This document shows, piece by piece, positions 9,359 to 17,747 of a stretch of DNA of 64,000 nt (position 1 is the stretch's first letter; the number at the start of each line of letters is the position of its first letter). The notes beneath the pieces were generated by a model that ran no database searches, was not told the DNA's origin, and saw only the letters and a list, made by a program, of their open reading frames with translations. This stretch comes from CAYZJB01 sp964602985 (GTDB lineage: Bacteria > CLD3 > SB21), in NCBI GenBank assembly GCA_964602985.1, contig CAZRTJ010000009.1:1-64000 (forward strand). Direction: 5' to 3'. Both the position numbers and the translations under genes were made by a program.

Positions 9359-10165
9359 TTACAAGCAACGGCATTCTGAAATCAGCCTTTCCACTTCTTT
9401 CCGTGCGGCTTCCGGATAGTCCCTTCCGGAGGATGCGTACAACACGCCGCGTGACACATTGATCCATGCGCGCATTTGTCCCCGGACGCGATTGGCAGAC
9501 ACGGCGGCGCGAAGATCCCCGCCCTGGGCTCCGATTCCTGGGACGAGAAATGGCAAATCACCGGCCGCCTGCCGCGCGACCGCCATGTCCTCCGGGTGCG
9601 TCGCTCCGATCACCAATCCGATGTTCTGATGTACATTCCATTTCCGCACACACTCGATCACATGGACGTAGAGCGGACGGCCCTCAGATCGAAGGCGTTG
9701 GAAGTCCCCGGATCCCGGATTGGACGTCAGCGCAAGTACAAATGCGCCCTTTTCCACTCGCTTGCAGAACGGAGCCACGCTGTCGCCGCCCATGTATGGA
9801 TGAACCGTGATCGCGTCCGCGTCCAGTTCGTCAAAGACAGCTCTGGCGTAGTGTTCCGCCGTATTGCCGATGTCTCCTCTTTTCGCATCCGCGATGACAA
9901 TCGCTGACGGATGATTCAACCGAATGTGCTGAATTGTGCTCTTCAAAACTCGCCAGCCCTCCACGCCAAGGCTCTCGTAAAATGCACAGTTCGGTTTGTA
10001 TGCCGAAGCGAGATCGGCAGTCGCGTCGACGATCTGGCGATTGAATGTGAGAATTCCCTCGGGTGTTGGCTCGATACCCTCAGGCAGACGCCCGACATCC
10101 GGATCCAGGCCGATACAAATACAGGACGACCGGAGGGCCGCATCTGCCCGTTCGCCAAACGTCAC
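9359..10165 (-). CDS. pyrF: Orotidine 5'-phosphate decarboxylase
   Basis: 268 residues, matching the longer type-2 PyrF subfamily. It decarboxylates OMP to UMP, the last step of de novo pyrimidine synthesis. The barrel signature IADAKRGDIGNTA holds the catalytic D93, K95 and D98; GLDPD (residues 19-23) binds substrate, and the phosphate-binding region VPGIGAQGGD lies near the C-terminus. Its ATG overlaps the stop of the rhomboid gene (ATGA, 10162-10165), so the two are probably translationally coupled, although their functions are unrelated. Confidence 0.96.
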   Translation of the reverse strand: MTFGERADAALRSSCICIGLDPDVGRLPEGIEPTPEGILTFNRQIVDATADLASAYKPNCAFYESLGVEGWRVLKSTIQHIRLNHPSAIVIADAKRGDIGNTAEHYARAVFDELDADAITVHPYMGGDSVAPFCKRVEKGAFVLALTSNPGSGDFQRLRSEGRPLYVHVIECVRKWNVHQNIGLVIGATHPEDMAVARQAAGDLPFLVPGIGAQGGDLRAAVSANRVRGQMRAWINVSRGVLYASSGRDYPEAARKEVERLISECRCL

Positions 10166-10965
10166 GGCTCTTTTCGCGACATGTTCCGACTCGCGTCCAT
10201 CAGAATCTTTTTTTCCTCTTCCGTGAGATGATCATAACCGACTTCATTGATCTTGTCCAGGATCGCATCCACGCGCTGACGCATGTCGGCCGGAGACTGC
10301 CTGTCCTGCCGCGGCCGAAGCTGCATCGATTTCTTCGGCTTCTTTGATAGTCGAAATCGAAACAACTGCACGATTCGTCGGCCGCGCAGGTAGAAAAACC
10401 CGAAGATCATCCCTCCCAAATGAGCCAGATGAGCGATGTTATCCCCGCTTGGACGTGCGATGTTGAGAAATGTAATGAGCCCATAAATCATGACCATGTA
10501 CTTCGCTTTGATCGGAAAGAGAAGACTCATCACGATGATCTGATCGGGAAACGTCATACCGAAAGCGAGCAGTACTCCGAAGACCGCACCCGATGCGCCA
10601 TACACATACCCATCCGAAAACACCAGATACGTCAACCCACCGCCCACGCCGCACGTCATATAGTATTTGAAAAAAGTTCGAGACCCCCACGTCATTTCGA
10701 GTTCCTTGCCGAACATCCACACGGCCAACATGTTGAACAGAACATGGAAGACACCGCCATGCAGGAACATGTAGGTGACCAACTGCCAAACCTCTCCCGT
10801 CCACACGGCAGGAGACAAGACAAAATAATACTCTATGGTCGGACCCACTACTGGAGCCTGTTGAAGGAGGAACAGGATCGCGTTGGCCAGCAAAATTCCC
10901 TTCACCACGGGATACTCGCCACCCAGCCAACCACCAACCGATCGATGTCGAGACCAGACTTGCAT
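10162..10965 (-). CDS. Rhomboid-family intramembrane serine protease
   Basis: 267 residues with six predicted membrane segments. The catalytic serine S125 lies in YGASGAVFG and the catalytic histidine is H182 in AHLGG, with another His at 179. The loop-1 region WQLVTYMFLHGGVFHVLFNM is the classic rhomboid WR-type segment. A soluble tail (about residues 195-267) carries a conserved acidic/Lys helix, LTEEEKKILMDAS, seen in many bacterial rhomboids. It cleaves membrane proteins within the bilayer; the substrate is unknown. It is flanked by a site-2 protease (9-base gap upstream) and pyrF. Confidence 0.95.
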   Translation of the reverse strand: MQVWSRHRSVGGWLGGEYPVVKGILLANAILFLLQQAPVVGPTIEYYFVLSPAVWTGEVWQLVTYMFLHGGVFHVLFNMLAVWMFGKELEMTWGSRTFFKYYMTCGVGGGLTYLVFSDGYVYGASGAVFGVLLAFGMTFPDQIIVMSLLFPIKAKYMVMIYGLITFLNIARPSGDNIAHLAHLGGMIFGFFYLRGRRIVQLFRFRLSKKPKKSMQLRPRQDRQSPADMRQRVDAILDKINEVGYDHLTEEEKKILMDASRNMSRKEP

Positions 10966-10974
10966 GAAAGCCTT

Positions 10975-11976
10975 TCAAGGATGATAGGTCATGATGTAAA
11001 TGGGTGCAGGCATGAAGCACAATATGAAAATCACGACGCACGCGACGCCGACCCATTTGCGAGCGGGCGAAATCGCCTCGTCGTCTTCCACAACAGGCGG
11101 ATGTTTGATCTTAATGACCACGAGAACCAATATCGCCCAGATCACCCAGCTGATTATATTGTAAAAAAAGGCCAGAAGCAAAATCCCTGCAAAGGCCGTG
11201 TAGCCAAAGTACTTTTGCCGTTTCCCGAGCATTGCATACAAGACGTGTCCACCGTCGAATTGCCCAATCGGCAGCAGATTAATCGCTGTCAGCACCAGAC
11301 CAAACCATCCTGCAAACAAATAGGGATAATGGACAATATCATACAGTGCCGGCATCCGATCCCCACCCAGCGCATCCGCCAGCAGTTTAAAAAGCCAGGA
11401 CGATCCAAACGTCAGCACCTGCTGACCTTCCACCAGAGGTTCATAAAACTGATACGCATACTCCTTCGGTGGGAGGTTGGAAAAGCCATAAATCAAAACG
11501 ATCAGACAAAAGACAAAACCGGCGATCGGACCCGCCGCTCCGACATCCATCAGTTGTGTTCGCGTCCGGATCGGCGTCTTGATTCGAATGAATGCCCCAA
11601 ATGTTCCTGGCATGAAGGTTGTCCCCGGATTACCAATCGGTGGAATGACAAAACCCGGCAGAAAATACGGCAACGTCACATCCAATCCGTGATAACGCGC
11701 CGCGAAGTAGTGACCCAGTTCATGCGCGGTCAAGATCCCCATCAGAGAAAAAGCATACTGAAAGCCTGCGTTCCAATGCCACTCCCCGTTCAAAGCCTGA
11801 TTCAACAAGGTCGTGGCGCCGGTCGCAAAGACAATCCCAAAAGTCAGGACGAAGAGAAGACAGTGAAACCACCATCGGCGTTGAAACGGCACCCGGGAGT
11901 CGGACTCCACGGTCATTGCATTTGAAACCAAGTGTCCGTTACCTTGCGTTTCATTGTCAATTTCGAGAGGCTTCAT
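10975..11976 (-). CDS. Site-2 protease family intramembrane metalloprotease (M50)
   Basis: 333 residues, multi-spanning. The zinc motif HELGH (residues 85-89) is in a membrane segment, and the third ligand is D241 in NLLPIGQFDGGH. No PDZ domain is visible between them, so it belongs to the PDZ-less M50 group rather than to RseP proper. It starts a minus-strand operon followed by rhomboid and pyrF. Its ATG (11974-11976) is two bases from the probable TTG start of lpxB on the other strand, so each promoter must lie inside the neighbouring gene. Regulated proteolysis of a membrane factor is likely; no target is obvious here. Confidence 0.94.
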   Translation of the reverse strand: MKPLEIDNETQGNGHLVSNAMTVESDSRVPFQRRWWFHCLLFVLTFGIVFATGATTLLNQALNGEWHWNAGFQYAFSLMGILTAHELGHYFAARYHGLDVTLPYFLPGFVIPPIGNPGTTFMPGTFGAFIRIKTPIRTRTQLMDVGAAGPIAGFVFCLIVLIYGFSNLPPKEYAYQFYEPLVEGQQVLTFGSSWLFKLLADALGGDRMPALYDIVHYPYLFAGWFGLVLTAINLLPIGQFDGGHVLYAMLGKRQKYFGYTAFAGILLLAFFYNIISWVIWAILVLVVIKIKHPPVVEDDEAISPARKWVGVACVVIFILCFMPAPIYIMTYHP

Positions 11977-11978
11977 CG

Positions 11979-13109
11979 TTGCATCTCTTTATTAGCGCAG
12001 GGGAACCGTCCGGTGACCATCACGCGGCTCTCCTCATCCGTCACTTGAGACATCAGAACCCATGTATTGACATTTCCGCTTTTGGGGGTCCTGCCATGGA
12101 ACGAGAGCGTGCCCGATTGGTTGCCCCGATTGACCCCTTCGCCGTGATGGGTTTTACGTCGCTCCCCTTGCGCCGCCTCTTCCGACTTCGTAAGACGTTG
12201 CTGGATCACATTCTTCGCCATGACATATCCGCTGTCATCCTGACCGACTTTGCGGAATTTCACCTGTCGCTGGCACGCAAGATTCGTCGTGTCTTGCCGG
12301 ACCTGCCTCTGTACTACCTCATTCCGCCTCAGGTATGGATTTGGAGAAAATACCGCATTCGAACGATCCGGCGGATCTTCCGATGTGTGTTTCCGATCTT
12401 CCGATTTGAACATGAGATGTATGAGAGAGCCGGAGTGCGCAGCGTCTTCGCGGGACATCCCCTGTTGGATTTTCATGCGGAACAATATCCTGAAATCGAC
12501 CCCCAAAAGCAAGGTGACGTCGCTCTGCTCCCCGGCAGCCGACAGCAGGAAATTCGAAGAATCCTGCCTGTCATGATGGATGCAGTTGCCGCGTTGCAAT
12601 CGAAAATCGCCGGACCCGTGCACGTCACCGTTGTCGTGCCCGAGACCTTGCATGGGATGGTCCACTCTCTGTTGGACAATGTCCCGGCCAACGTGACGTC
12701 GGATCTGGAGGCCGGAGTACATCATGCAACTCATGTTCTGGCAAAGTCGGGTACGAATAATCTGGAGTTGGCGTTGCTACGCAAACCGTTTGTTGTCGTC
12801 TACAAGACGTCTGCCGTGAACTACTGGCTCGCGAGAGTTCTCATTCGGCCGCGGTTTATTTCTCTGGTCAATCTCCTGGCAGGAAGTCGTGTGGTCCCGG
12901 AATTCATCCAACGCGACGCAACACCGGAGAGGATCGCTTCGGAGATGTGGCGACAACTGACAGATTCGGTGTATCGCAGGCGCATGATCGAGGGACTGAA
13001 AGACGTCGGAACAAGACTATACAATGAGCGCTCGACCGCAACGGTCTTCGAAGTCATCGCCCGGACGATTCTGAAAGACCTGGCTACTTCAGCGTCATCT
13101 TCCGGATGA
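11979..13109 (+). CDS. lpxB: Lipid-A-disaccharide synthase
   Basis: 376 residues from the TTG at 11979, chosen because HLFISAGEPSGD then begins directly, as in known LpxB proteins, and GAGAGG lies eight bases upstream. An ATG at 11916 would add 21 atypical residues. It joins UDP-2,3-diacylglucosamine and lipid X into the lipid A disaccharide at the inner membrane. Family motifs are SAGEPSGD, FGGPAM, YYLIPPQVWIWRKYR, FAGHPLLD and LLPGSRQQEI; the acceptor region near the end has AKSGTNNLELAL. It is the only lpx gene in the window. The last 26 bases overlap, tail to tail, the FecR-like gene on the minus strand. Confidence 0.95.
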   Translation: MHLFISAGEPSGDHHAALLIRHLRHQNPCIDISAFGGPAMERERARLVAPIDPFAVMGFTSLPLRRLFRLRKTLLDHILRHDISAVILTDFAEFHLSLARKIRRVLPDLPLYYLIPPQVWIWRKYRIRTIRRIFRCVFPIFRFEHEMYERAGVRSVFAGHPLLDFHAEQYPEIDPQKQGDVALLPGSRQQEIRRILPVMMDAVAALQSKIAGPVHVTVVVPETLHGMVHSLLDNVPANVTSDLEAGVHHATHVLAKSGTNNLELALLRKPFVVVYKTSAVNYWLARVLIRPRFISLVNLLAGSRVVPEFIQRDATPERIASEMWRQLTDSVYRRRMIEGLKDVGTRLYNERSTATVFEVIARTILKDLATSASSSG

Positions 13110-14010
13110 TCTCTTCCTCCGCCTTCGCCTCCTCAAACCGTCCGGTCTCTTTGCACAGGGTCGCCAGCATAATGTGTGCTTGCACCATGTCTGGTTTCGA
13201 GGCGATGAGCAGTCGGATGGAATTCTCGGCCTGACGCATCAGGAGGAATCGTCGATAAACCGCCGACGATAACAGATGCCATTGCGCATGGGTGTTATCA
13301 CTGTTGCAGACAACAAGTATCTCAGACAATTCCTGTTGCAGTTCCGTTCGCTCTTCGCTTTTTAGCAGTGAGAAATGAACCGCGGTCGAAGCGTACTCTG
13401 CAACGACATCACGAATACTCCAGGCATATTTCTCGACCTCAAGCAATGGAGGGGCGGTCGACGGATAGGCCACGCGGGTAACTCCCTTCACGGAAATTTC
13501 GTACTCAAAATCGGTGGCTAGTCCGCGGATGACGACGACATACTCACGGTCGTTTCCACCGCGCTTGTCATGCCACTCAAATACCGGCTCCTTCTCCATC
13601 ACGCGCGTTTCCGACGGATACACCGGTACGAGTATGCGGTTGGAATCCGACGCCCATGCACGCGTCGCTCCCACCAGATCTTTTGACGACTCACCGCTGA
13701 GCATGCCGGAGAGTACACCAGCGAGCCTGGCAAGTACGCCCGGCTCATTCTTCTGAACCACCTTATGACTGGCACGAGAGCCGAGGATCACCTCCCTGCC
13801 GGAATAATACATCAGCGTAGCCGTGCCGTCAGCGCCCGTCGTGATTTGGTCTCCGTCTCTGAGTTTCATGTGGAGGGTCGCGTCGGCCTCACTGCCAGAG
13901 GCTGTTTTCACCCGGACCGCTCCTCTTGTCGATACAAAGAACGCTAATTCCTGCCCCGACACGCGGAGCCCACCGACGAGAAGACAGATGACAAGTTGAA
14001 GTCGAATCAT
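13084..14010 (-). CDS. Secreted FecR-like domain protein with C-terminal TPR, copy 2
   Basis: 308 residues, starting at the ATG at 14010 with GGAGGG nine bases upstream. The signal peptide ends RVSG and is followed by QELAFFVSTRGAVRVK, so mature Gln is expected. Residues about 20-100 form a FecR-like beta domain (DGDQITTGADGTATLMYYSG). A middle beta domain with a Fn3-like look (PVFEWHDKR...VAYPSTAPPLL) follows. The C-terminal 80 residues are two TPR-like helix pairs. It is a paralogue of the upstream neighbour, similar along its whole length. No membrane segment follows the FecR domain, unlike anti-sigma FecR. Its end overlaps lpxB by 26 bases. Confidence 0.9.
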   Translation of the reverse strand: MIRLQLVICLLVGGLRVSGQELAFFVSTRGAVRVKTASGSEADATLHMKLRDGDQITTGADGTATLMYYSGREVILGSRASHKVVQKNEPGVLARLAGVLSGMLSGESSKDLVGATRAWASDSNRILVPVYPSETRVMEKEPVFEWHDKRGGNDREYVVVIRGLATDFEYEISVKGVTRVAYPSTAPPLLEVEKYAWSIRDVVAEYASTAVHFSLLKSEERTELQQELSEILVVCNSDNTHAQWHLLSSAVYRRFLLMRQAENSIRLLIASKPDMVQAHIMLATLCKETGRFEEAKAEEEIIRKMTLK

Positions 14011-14020
14011 GGTACCCTCC

Positions 14021-14062
14021 AAAAAAAGAATCGGGTTGCCCCCCAGGAGGAACAACCCGATT
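14021..14062 (-). terminator. Terminator between the two FecR-like genes
   Basis: On the minus strand a perfect 10-bp stem (14053-14062 with 14029-14038) with a 14-base loop is followed by C and seven T. It lies between FecR copy 1 and copy 2 and should reduce transcription of copy 2 relative to copy 1. Confidence 0.85.
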
Positions 14063-14080
14063 CGAAAGGTCGCTGTGAAT

Positions 14081-15022
14081 TTACTTTCCGGACAGTTTTC
14101 GCGCGATTTCTTCTTCCGCTTTGGCTTCTTCCAAGCGGCCGGTTTCCTTGTAGAGAGTCGCCAGCATGACGTGCGCCTGCGCCATGTCTGGTTTCAGCGC
14201 AATCAAGGCCAGAATAGAATTCTCTGCTTGTTTCATGAGTCCATAATCCCGGTACAGCGCCGAGGTCAGCAGATACCACTGGGGATTCGTGTTATCGCCG
14301 TTGCAAACTTTCAAAATTTCCTTGAGGTCCTCATCCATGAGGGATTTGTCATCGGCAGTCAACAGAGAAAATCCGACTTGCGGAGAAGCGTCTTTGCCAG
14401 CCGCATCCTTGACGGTCCAGACATATTTGTCATCTTCTTTCAATTTCGGAGCGGTCTTGGGATAGGCGACTTCCGTCGCACCGTTGACGGGAATTTCGTA
14501 TTTGAAATCAGAGATTTCGCTCTTAATGCTGACGATGTAGTTTTTCGACGAACCTGTGCGATTGTCGTTCCATTTGAAGACAGGCTCCCCTTCCATGACC
14601 TTGGTTTCCGACGGATAGGTAGCAACGATCAATCGATTCGCATCTCCTGCCCAGGCGCGTGTGACTCCGCCCATGGCAGAGTTGGTAGACTTACCCCAGA
14701 CGAGATCGGACAAGGTCTCGTACAATCCCCCCAGGAAGGAACTCTCTTCCTTCTTGCCTTTGACGAGATGGGTCTTGTTTGCAGCCAGCACGACCTCGGC
14801 GCCACTGTAGTATGTGATGGTCGCCTTACCGTCTGTGCCCGTCGTCACTTTGTCCCCGTCCACAAGCTTAGTGCTTGTCGTGGCATTCTTCTGCTTTCCC
14901 TTGGCGTCAGTCACCTTGACAGTTCCCTTCACAGCTGAAAAGAAGGCAACGTCTTGCGCGTGTCCGACGGCCGGAAAGCAGAACATGGCCGCCAGCAAGA
15001 TGGAAATGGGAACTCTCCTCAT
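14081..15022 (-). CDS. Secreted FecR-like domain protein with C-terminal TPR, copy 1
   Basis: 313 residues from the ATG at 15022; a TTG 12 bases upstream is part of the ribosome site TTGGAGAGAG. The signal peptide ends GHA, followed by QDVAFFSAVKGTVKVT. The FecR-like domain (about residues 22-95) has LVDGDKVTTGTDGKATITYYSG. The middle domain ends DKYVWTVKDAAG, and the C-terminus repeats the motif MKQAENSILALIALKPDMAQAHVMLATLYKETGRLEEAKAEEE. It lies downstream of a CHASE2-adenylate cyclase. FecR domains and CHASE2 cyclases are often neighbours or fused in other bacteria, so a periplasmic signalling partner is a fair inference. Confidence 0.92.
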   Translation of the reverse strand: MRRVPISILLAAMFCFPAVGHAQDVAFFSAVKGTVKVTDAKGKQKNATTSTKLVDGDKVTTGTDGKATITYYSGAEVVLAANKTHLVKGKKEESSFLGGLYETLSDLVWGKSTNSAMGGVTRAWAGDANRLIVATYPSETKVMEGEPVFKWNDNRTGSSKNYIVSIKSEISDFKYEIPVNGATEVAYPKTAPKLKEDDKYVWTVKDAAGKDASPQVGFSLLTADDKSLMDEDLKEILKVCNGDNTNPQWYLLTSALYRDYGLMKQAENSILALIALKPDMAQAHVMLATLYKETGRLEEAKAEEEIARKLSGK

Positions 15023-15136
15023 AACTCTCTCCAAGTAATTGTTTTTTCTTGTGAATGCATCAAAAATCGTGAATGTATGATCCTCGCGCGTGCAACGTAA
15101 ACGGTAACTTATCCAATCAGGTGCCGATACACAAGT

Positions 15137-17221
15137 CTATTTTGATTTCATGGTGTACGTTCCATCCCAATCGTCGGGCGGCGGTTCAGCGATAAACTCC
15201 CTGCAGCGCTTGACATACAGCCGGGAGGCTTCGTCCGTGTGGATGAAGGTGAGGGCTTGTTCGAAACTCGAGACGGCTTCGGCAAACTGCCGCTGGCGAT
15301 ACTTCCTCATGCCTTCCTGATAGCACTCGATCATTCTTCGCAAGTTGTCCGACATCGGCTCATTGGAACGACCCACCAATTCAAACACCTTGACCGGCTT
15401 GCTCTTTCCTTTCACGATGATCGAGTCCAGGTCCCGCACAATCACCCGTTCACGCACCTGGTCGTACGTGAACTCGCTGATCATGATGTAGGTGCCGTAT
15501 TCCTTGTTGGCCCCTTCGAGTCGCGATCCGAGATTCATTTGGTCGCCGATGGCGGTATAGTCGTACCGGATTTCCGACCCAATGTTTCCGAAGACCACGT
15601 GACCCGTATTGATTCCTACGCGACTCTTGATCGCGGGAAGTCCCGCGTCAGACCACCGTTGACGAAGCTCTTTGAGGGCGGTCTGCATGTCAAGCGCCGC
15701 ATAGCAGGCGTGCAAAGCGTGTTCATTTTGTGGGAGCGGCGCGCCAAAAACCGCCACGATGGCATCGCCGATGTATTTGTCGAGGGTACCTCCTTGATTG
15801 AAAATCTCCTTGGTCATCGAACCCAGGTACTCGTTGAGCAACTCGACCAACCGAGCCGGTTCCATCTTCTCCGAAATCGACGTAAATCCCTCGATGTCAG
15901 AAAACAACACGGATATTTCCTTGTCCTCGCCGCCGAGGTTCAGTTTGCTGGGGTCTTTGATCAACTCCTCCACGTACGCGGGCGGCGCATATCTTCCGAA
16001 CATCGTCTTGATTTGCTTTTTCGTTCGTTCCTCTGTCAGAGCCTGGTAAATGGAAGTTGCAAAATACGCAAAGACGACGACGATGGTCAGGGAATTCGCC
16101 GGGGTGAGAATCCCCTGAGTAGAAAACAGTAAATAGCCGGCAGTCCAAACGCTCAAGACCAGCAGAATCGCGACGAGAATCTCCCCCACAAACTCAAGCT
16201 TAACCGTCGCCCACGTCATGCAGAACGCCAGCACAATACCGATCGCAAAGACCAGCCATACCGGTATCGCCAAAAGAAAGGATTCGTCACGCAGTGTCAG
16301 AAACGCGTTGGCGTGCACCTCGGCTCCGTACATCCAATTGTCCTTCCCGGGCTTATAAAAAGGCGTCAGGAAACGGTCAGGGACAAACTCCGAACCGTTG
16401 CCAATCCACACCATCTTGTCCCGAAGCAGTTCGGATGGAAATTCCGATTCCCCTGTCAGACGACTGCTTCGAAACGTGGGGATCGCGCCGGACTCTACCT
16501 GTACCCAGTTGCCGTCATCCTGCCGTCGCCAGCGCGCGGGCGGGCCCGCAAAATTGATCTTCAGCGTCCCTTCGGAGGTCAAGGGCAAGTTGGCGAACTT
16601 CGTTTCAAATTCGTCCGCAGACACATTCTGACTGAGGCAGTAAGCCATAGCGGAGAAAGAAAGCAACTTCTGGCCGTCGGACATGACCATCGTGGGCCAG
16701 ACTTCTCGCGCACTGGCTCGCATCCCCGAGCCGGTGATTTTGAGCATCGCATGCCCCGTGCCTCGCATCCATTTCATGAAGAAACTGTCCGGATGCTGCA
16801 CATACAACCCCTCTTCTCCTTCGTGAAACAGGTTGGCTGCAAAGACATTGTTGGCACGCCTCAGCGATTCCGCCAAAAGCGTATCTCCGGCCGGATCCAG
16901 CATCGGAAGGGTCTTAAGAAAAGCGATATCGATGCCAATCCACCGAGCGCCTTTCGACGACAACGTATCGATCAGTTGCGCTAGGTACGCCCTGGGCAAC
17001 GGATCGTAGTACCCGTATTTCTCCTCCACTGCCGTTTCATCCACCATCACGATGGCGACGTCCTCGACCGTTCGGGACGGCCGTATTTGGAAAAACAAAT
17101 TCGTCGCTCCTTCATCCAGCATCTGGAGTTGCGTGTTGGTGGTCAGGTACACGCCCAACAGGGATGAGAACAGGATAATTACTGCCGCTACCGCCTGCTT
17201 CCGAAAATGCTTCACCGCCAT
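15137..17221 (-). CDS. CHASE2-domain adenylate/guanylate cyclase (class III)
   Basis: 694 residues. An N-terminal membrane segment (about 10-28) is followed by a periplasmic CHASE2 sensor (FFQIRPSRTVEDVAIVMVDE..., GIDIAFL), then three membrane segments (about 320-400) and a cytoplasmic class III cyclase domain. Metal-binding aspartates are D442 (FSDIEGFTS) and D486 (YIGDAIVAVFG), 44 residues apart as expected. The Lys before YIGD and the TAIGDQMNLGSRLE region point to ATP rather than GTP. A TPR-like tail (REFAEAVSSFEQAL) ends the protein. It should convert a periplasmic signal to cAMP. The FecR-like genes lie downstream and a membrane gene upstream. Confidence 0.96.
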   Translation of the reverse strand: MAVKHFRKQAVAAVIILFSSLLGVYLTTNTQLQMLDEGATNLFFQIRPSRTVEDVAIVMVDETAVEEKYGYYDPLPRAYLAQLIDTLSSKGARWIGIDIAFLKTLPMLDPAGDTLLAESLRRANNVFAANLFHEGEEGLYVQHPDSFFMKWMRGTGHAMLKITGSGMRASAREVWPTMVMSDGQKLLSFSAMAYCLSQNVSADEFETKFANLPLTSEGTLKINFAGPPARWRRQDDGNWVQVESGAIPTFRSSRLTGESEFPSELLRDKMVWIGNGSEFVPDRFLTPFYKPGKDNWMYGAEVHANAFLTLRDESFLLAIPVWLVFAIGIVLAFCMTWATVKLEFVGEILVAILLVLSVWTAGYLLFSTQGILTPANSLTIVVVFAYFATSIYQALTEERTKKQIKTMFGRYAPPAYVEELIKDPSKLNLGGEDKEISVLFSDIEGFTSISEKMEPARLVELLNEYLGSMTKEIFNQGGTLDKYIGDAIVAVFGAPLPQNEHALHACYAALDMQTALKELRQRWSDAGLPAIKSRVGINTGHVVFGNIGSEIRYDYTAIGDQMNLGSRLEGANKEYGTYIMISEFTYDQVRERVIVRDLDSIIVKGKSKPVKVFELVGRSNEPMSDNLRRMIECYQEGMRKYRQRQFAEAVSSFEQALTFIHTDEASRLYVKRCREFIAEPPPDDWDGTYTMKSK

Positions 17222-17222
17222 C

Positions 17223-17747
17223 TTACCTCTCCATCTGTGAATGTGCCACTTTACTCACACCGTCCAAATGAGCCTGGAACGCCTCTCGGAGATCCGGAAT
17301 CTTTTGCCCATCGCGGAAGGTCAGACGAACTTCCCTGCGCAACCCCCCCGCACGTCGCACAACAATCGTATCCTGCTCCCAGGCGAAGTCGACGATGGCG
17401 TCCCACGTGAACTCCATCCCGCCGCCCGGAACCACATTCCCAAATCCTGCATCATTGACGATGCAGAGTTGAGAGGACACGCTGTAAAAGAAAAAACCAA
17501 CGCACAGGGCCGCGAGCGGCACGAGAAATTCCGCTCCTCCATCCTGCCACAGGAGCCATCCGATGAGGGCCAGCGTCCCCACCGTTAGCCCACGGTACCA
17601 CCATCTCGAGCGCCTCTGCACGCGCGTCACCAGGGTGTCAGGGCTTTGTCGGCTCAACACGTAGTACAGCGAGCCCAACTCCACCGCGATCGTATACAAG
17701 ACGCCGATCACCACGACACCGTTTAGCATCCACACGCTGATTTCCAT
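17223..17747 (-). CDS. Membrane protein of unknown function
   Basis: 174 residues. One N-terminal hydrophobic segment (about 7-32) and a pair at about 50-90 suggest three membrane passes, then a soluble beta-rich tail (WDAIVDFAWEQDTIVVRRAGGLRREVRLTF) that looks like a small PH-like or DUF5673-type domain. I do not recognise a function. It ends one base before the CHASE2 cyclase and starts within the stop of the nuclease gene (one-base overlap at 17747), so it is certainly in the same transcript. A role in the cyclase pathway is possible by context only. Confidence 0.86.
   Translation of the reverse strand: MEISVWMLNGVVVIGVLYTIAVELGSLYYVLSRQSPDTLVTRVQRRSRWWYRGLTVGTLALIGWLLWQDGGAEFLVPLAALCVGFFFYSVSSQLCIVNDAGFGNVVPGGGMEFTWDAIVDFAWEQDTIVVRRAGGLRREVRLTFRDGQKIPDLREAFQAHLDGVSKVAHSQMER

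Noticed and set aside
10420..11925. 501-codon plus-strand frame across rhomboid and site-2 protease genes
   Set aside because: It spans two well-supported minus-strand genes and translates to a Gln/His/Arg-rich sequence without a domain.
13084..15022. FecR-like genes as anti-sigma factors
   Set aside because: No cytoplasmic anti-sigma domain, no membrane segment between domains and no ECF sigma gene nearby; both proteins are secreted.
15035..15136. Short direct repeat GTGAATGCAT / GTGAATGTAT before FecR copy 1
   Set aside because: Imperfect, only two copies and in an AT-rich promoter-like gap; too weak to report as an operator.
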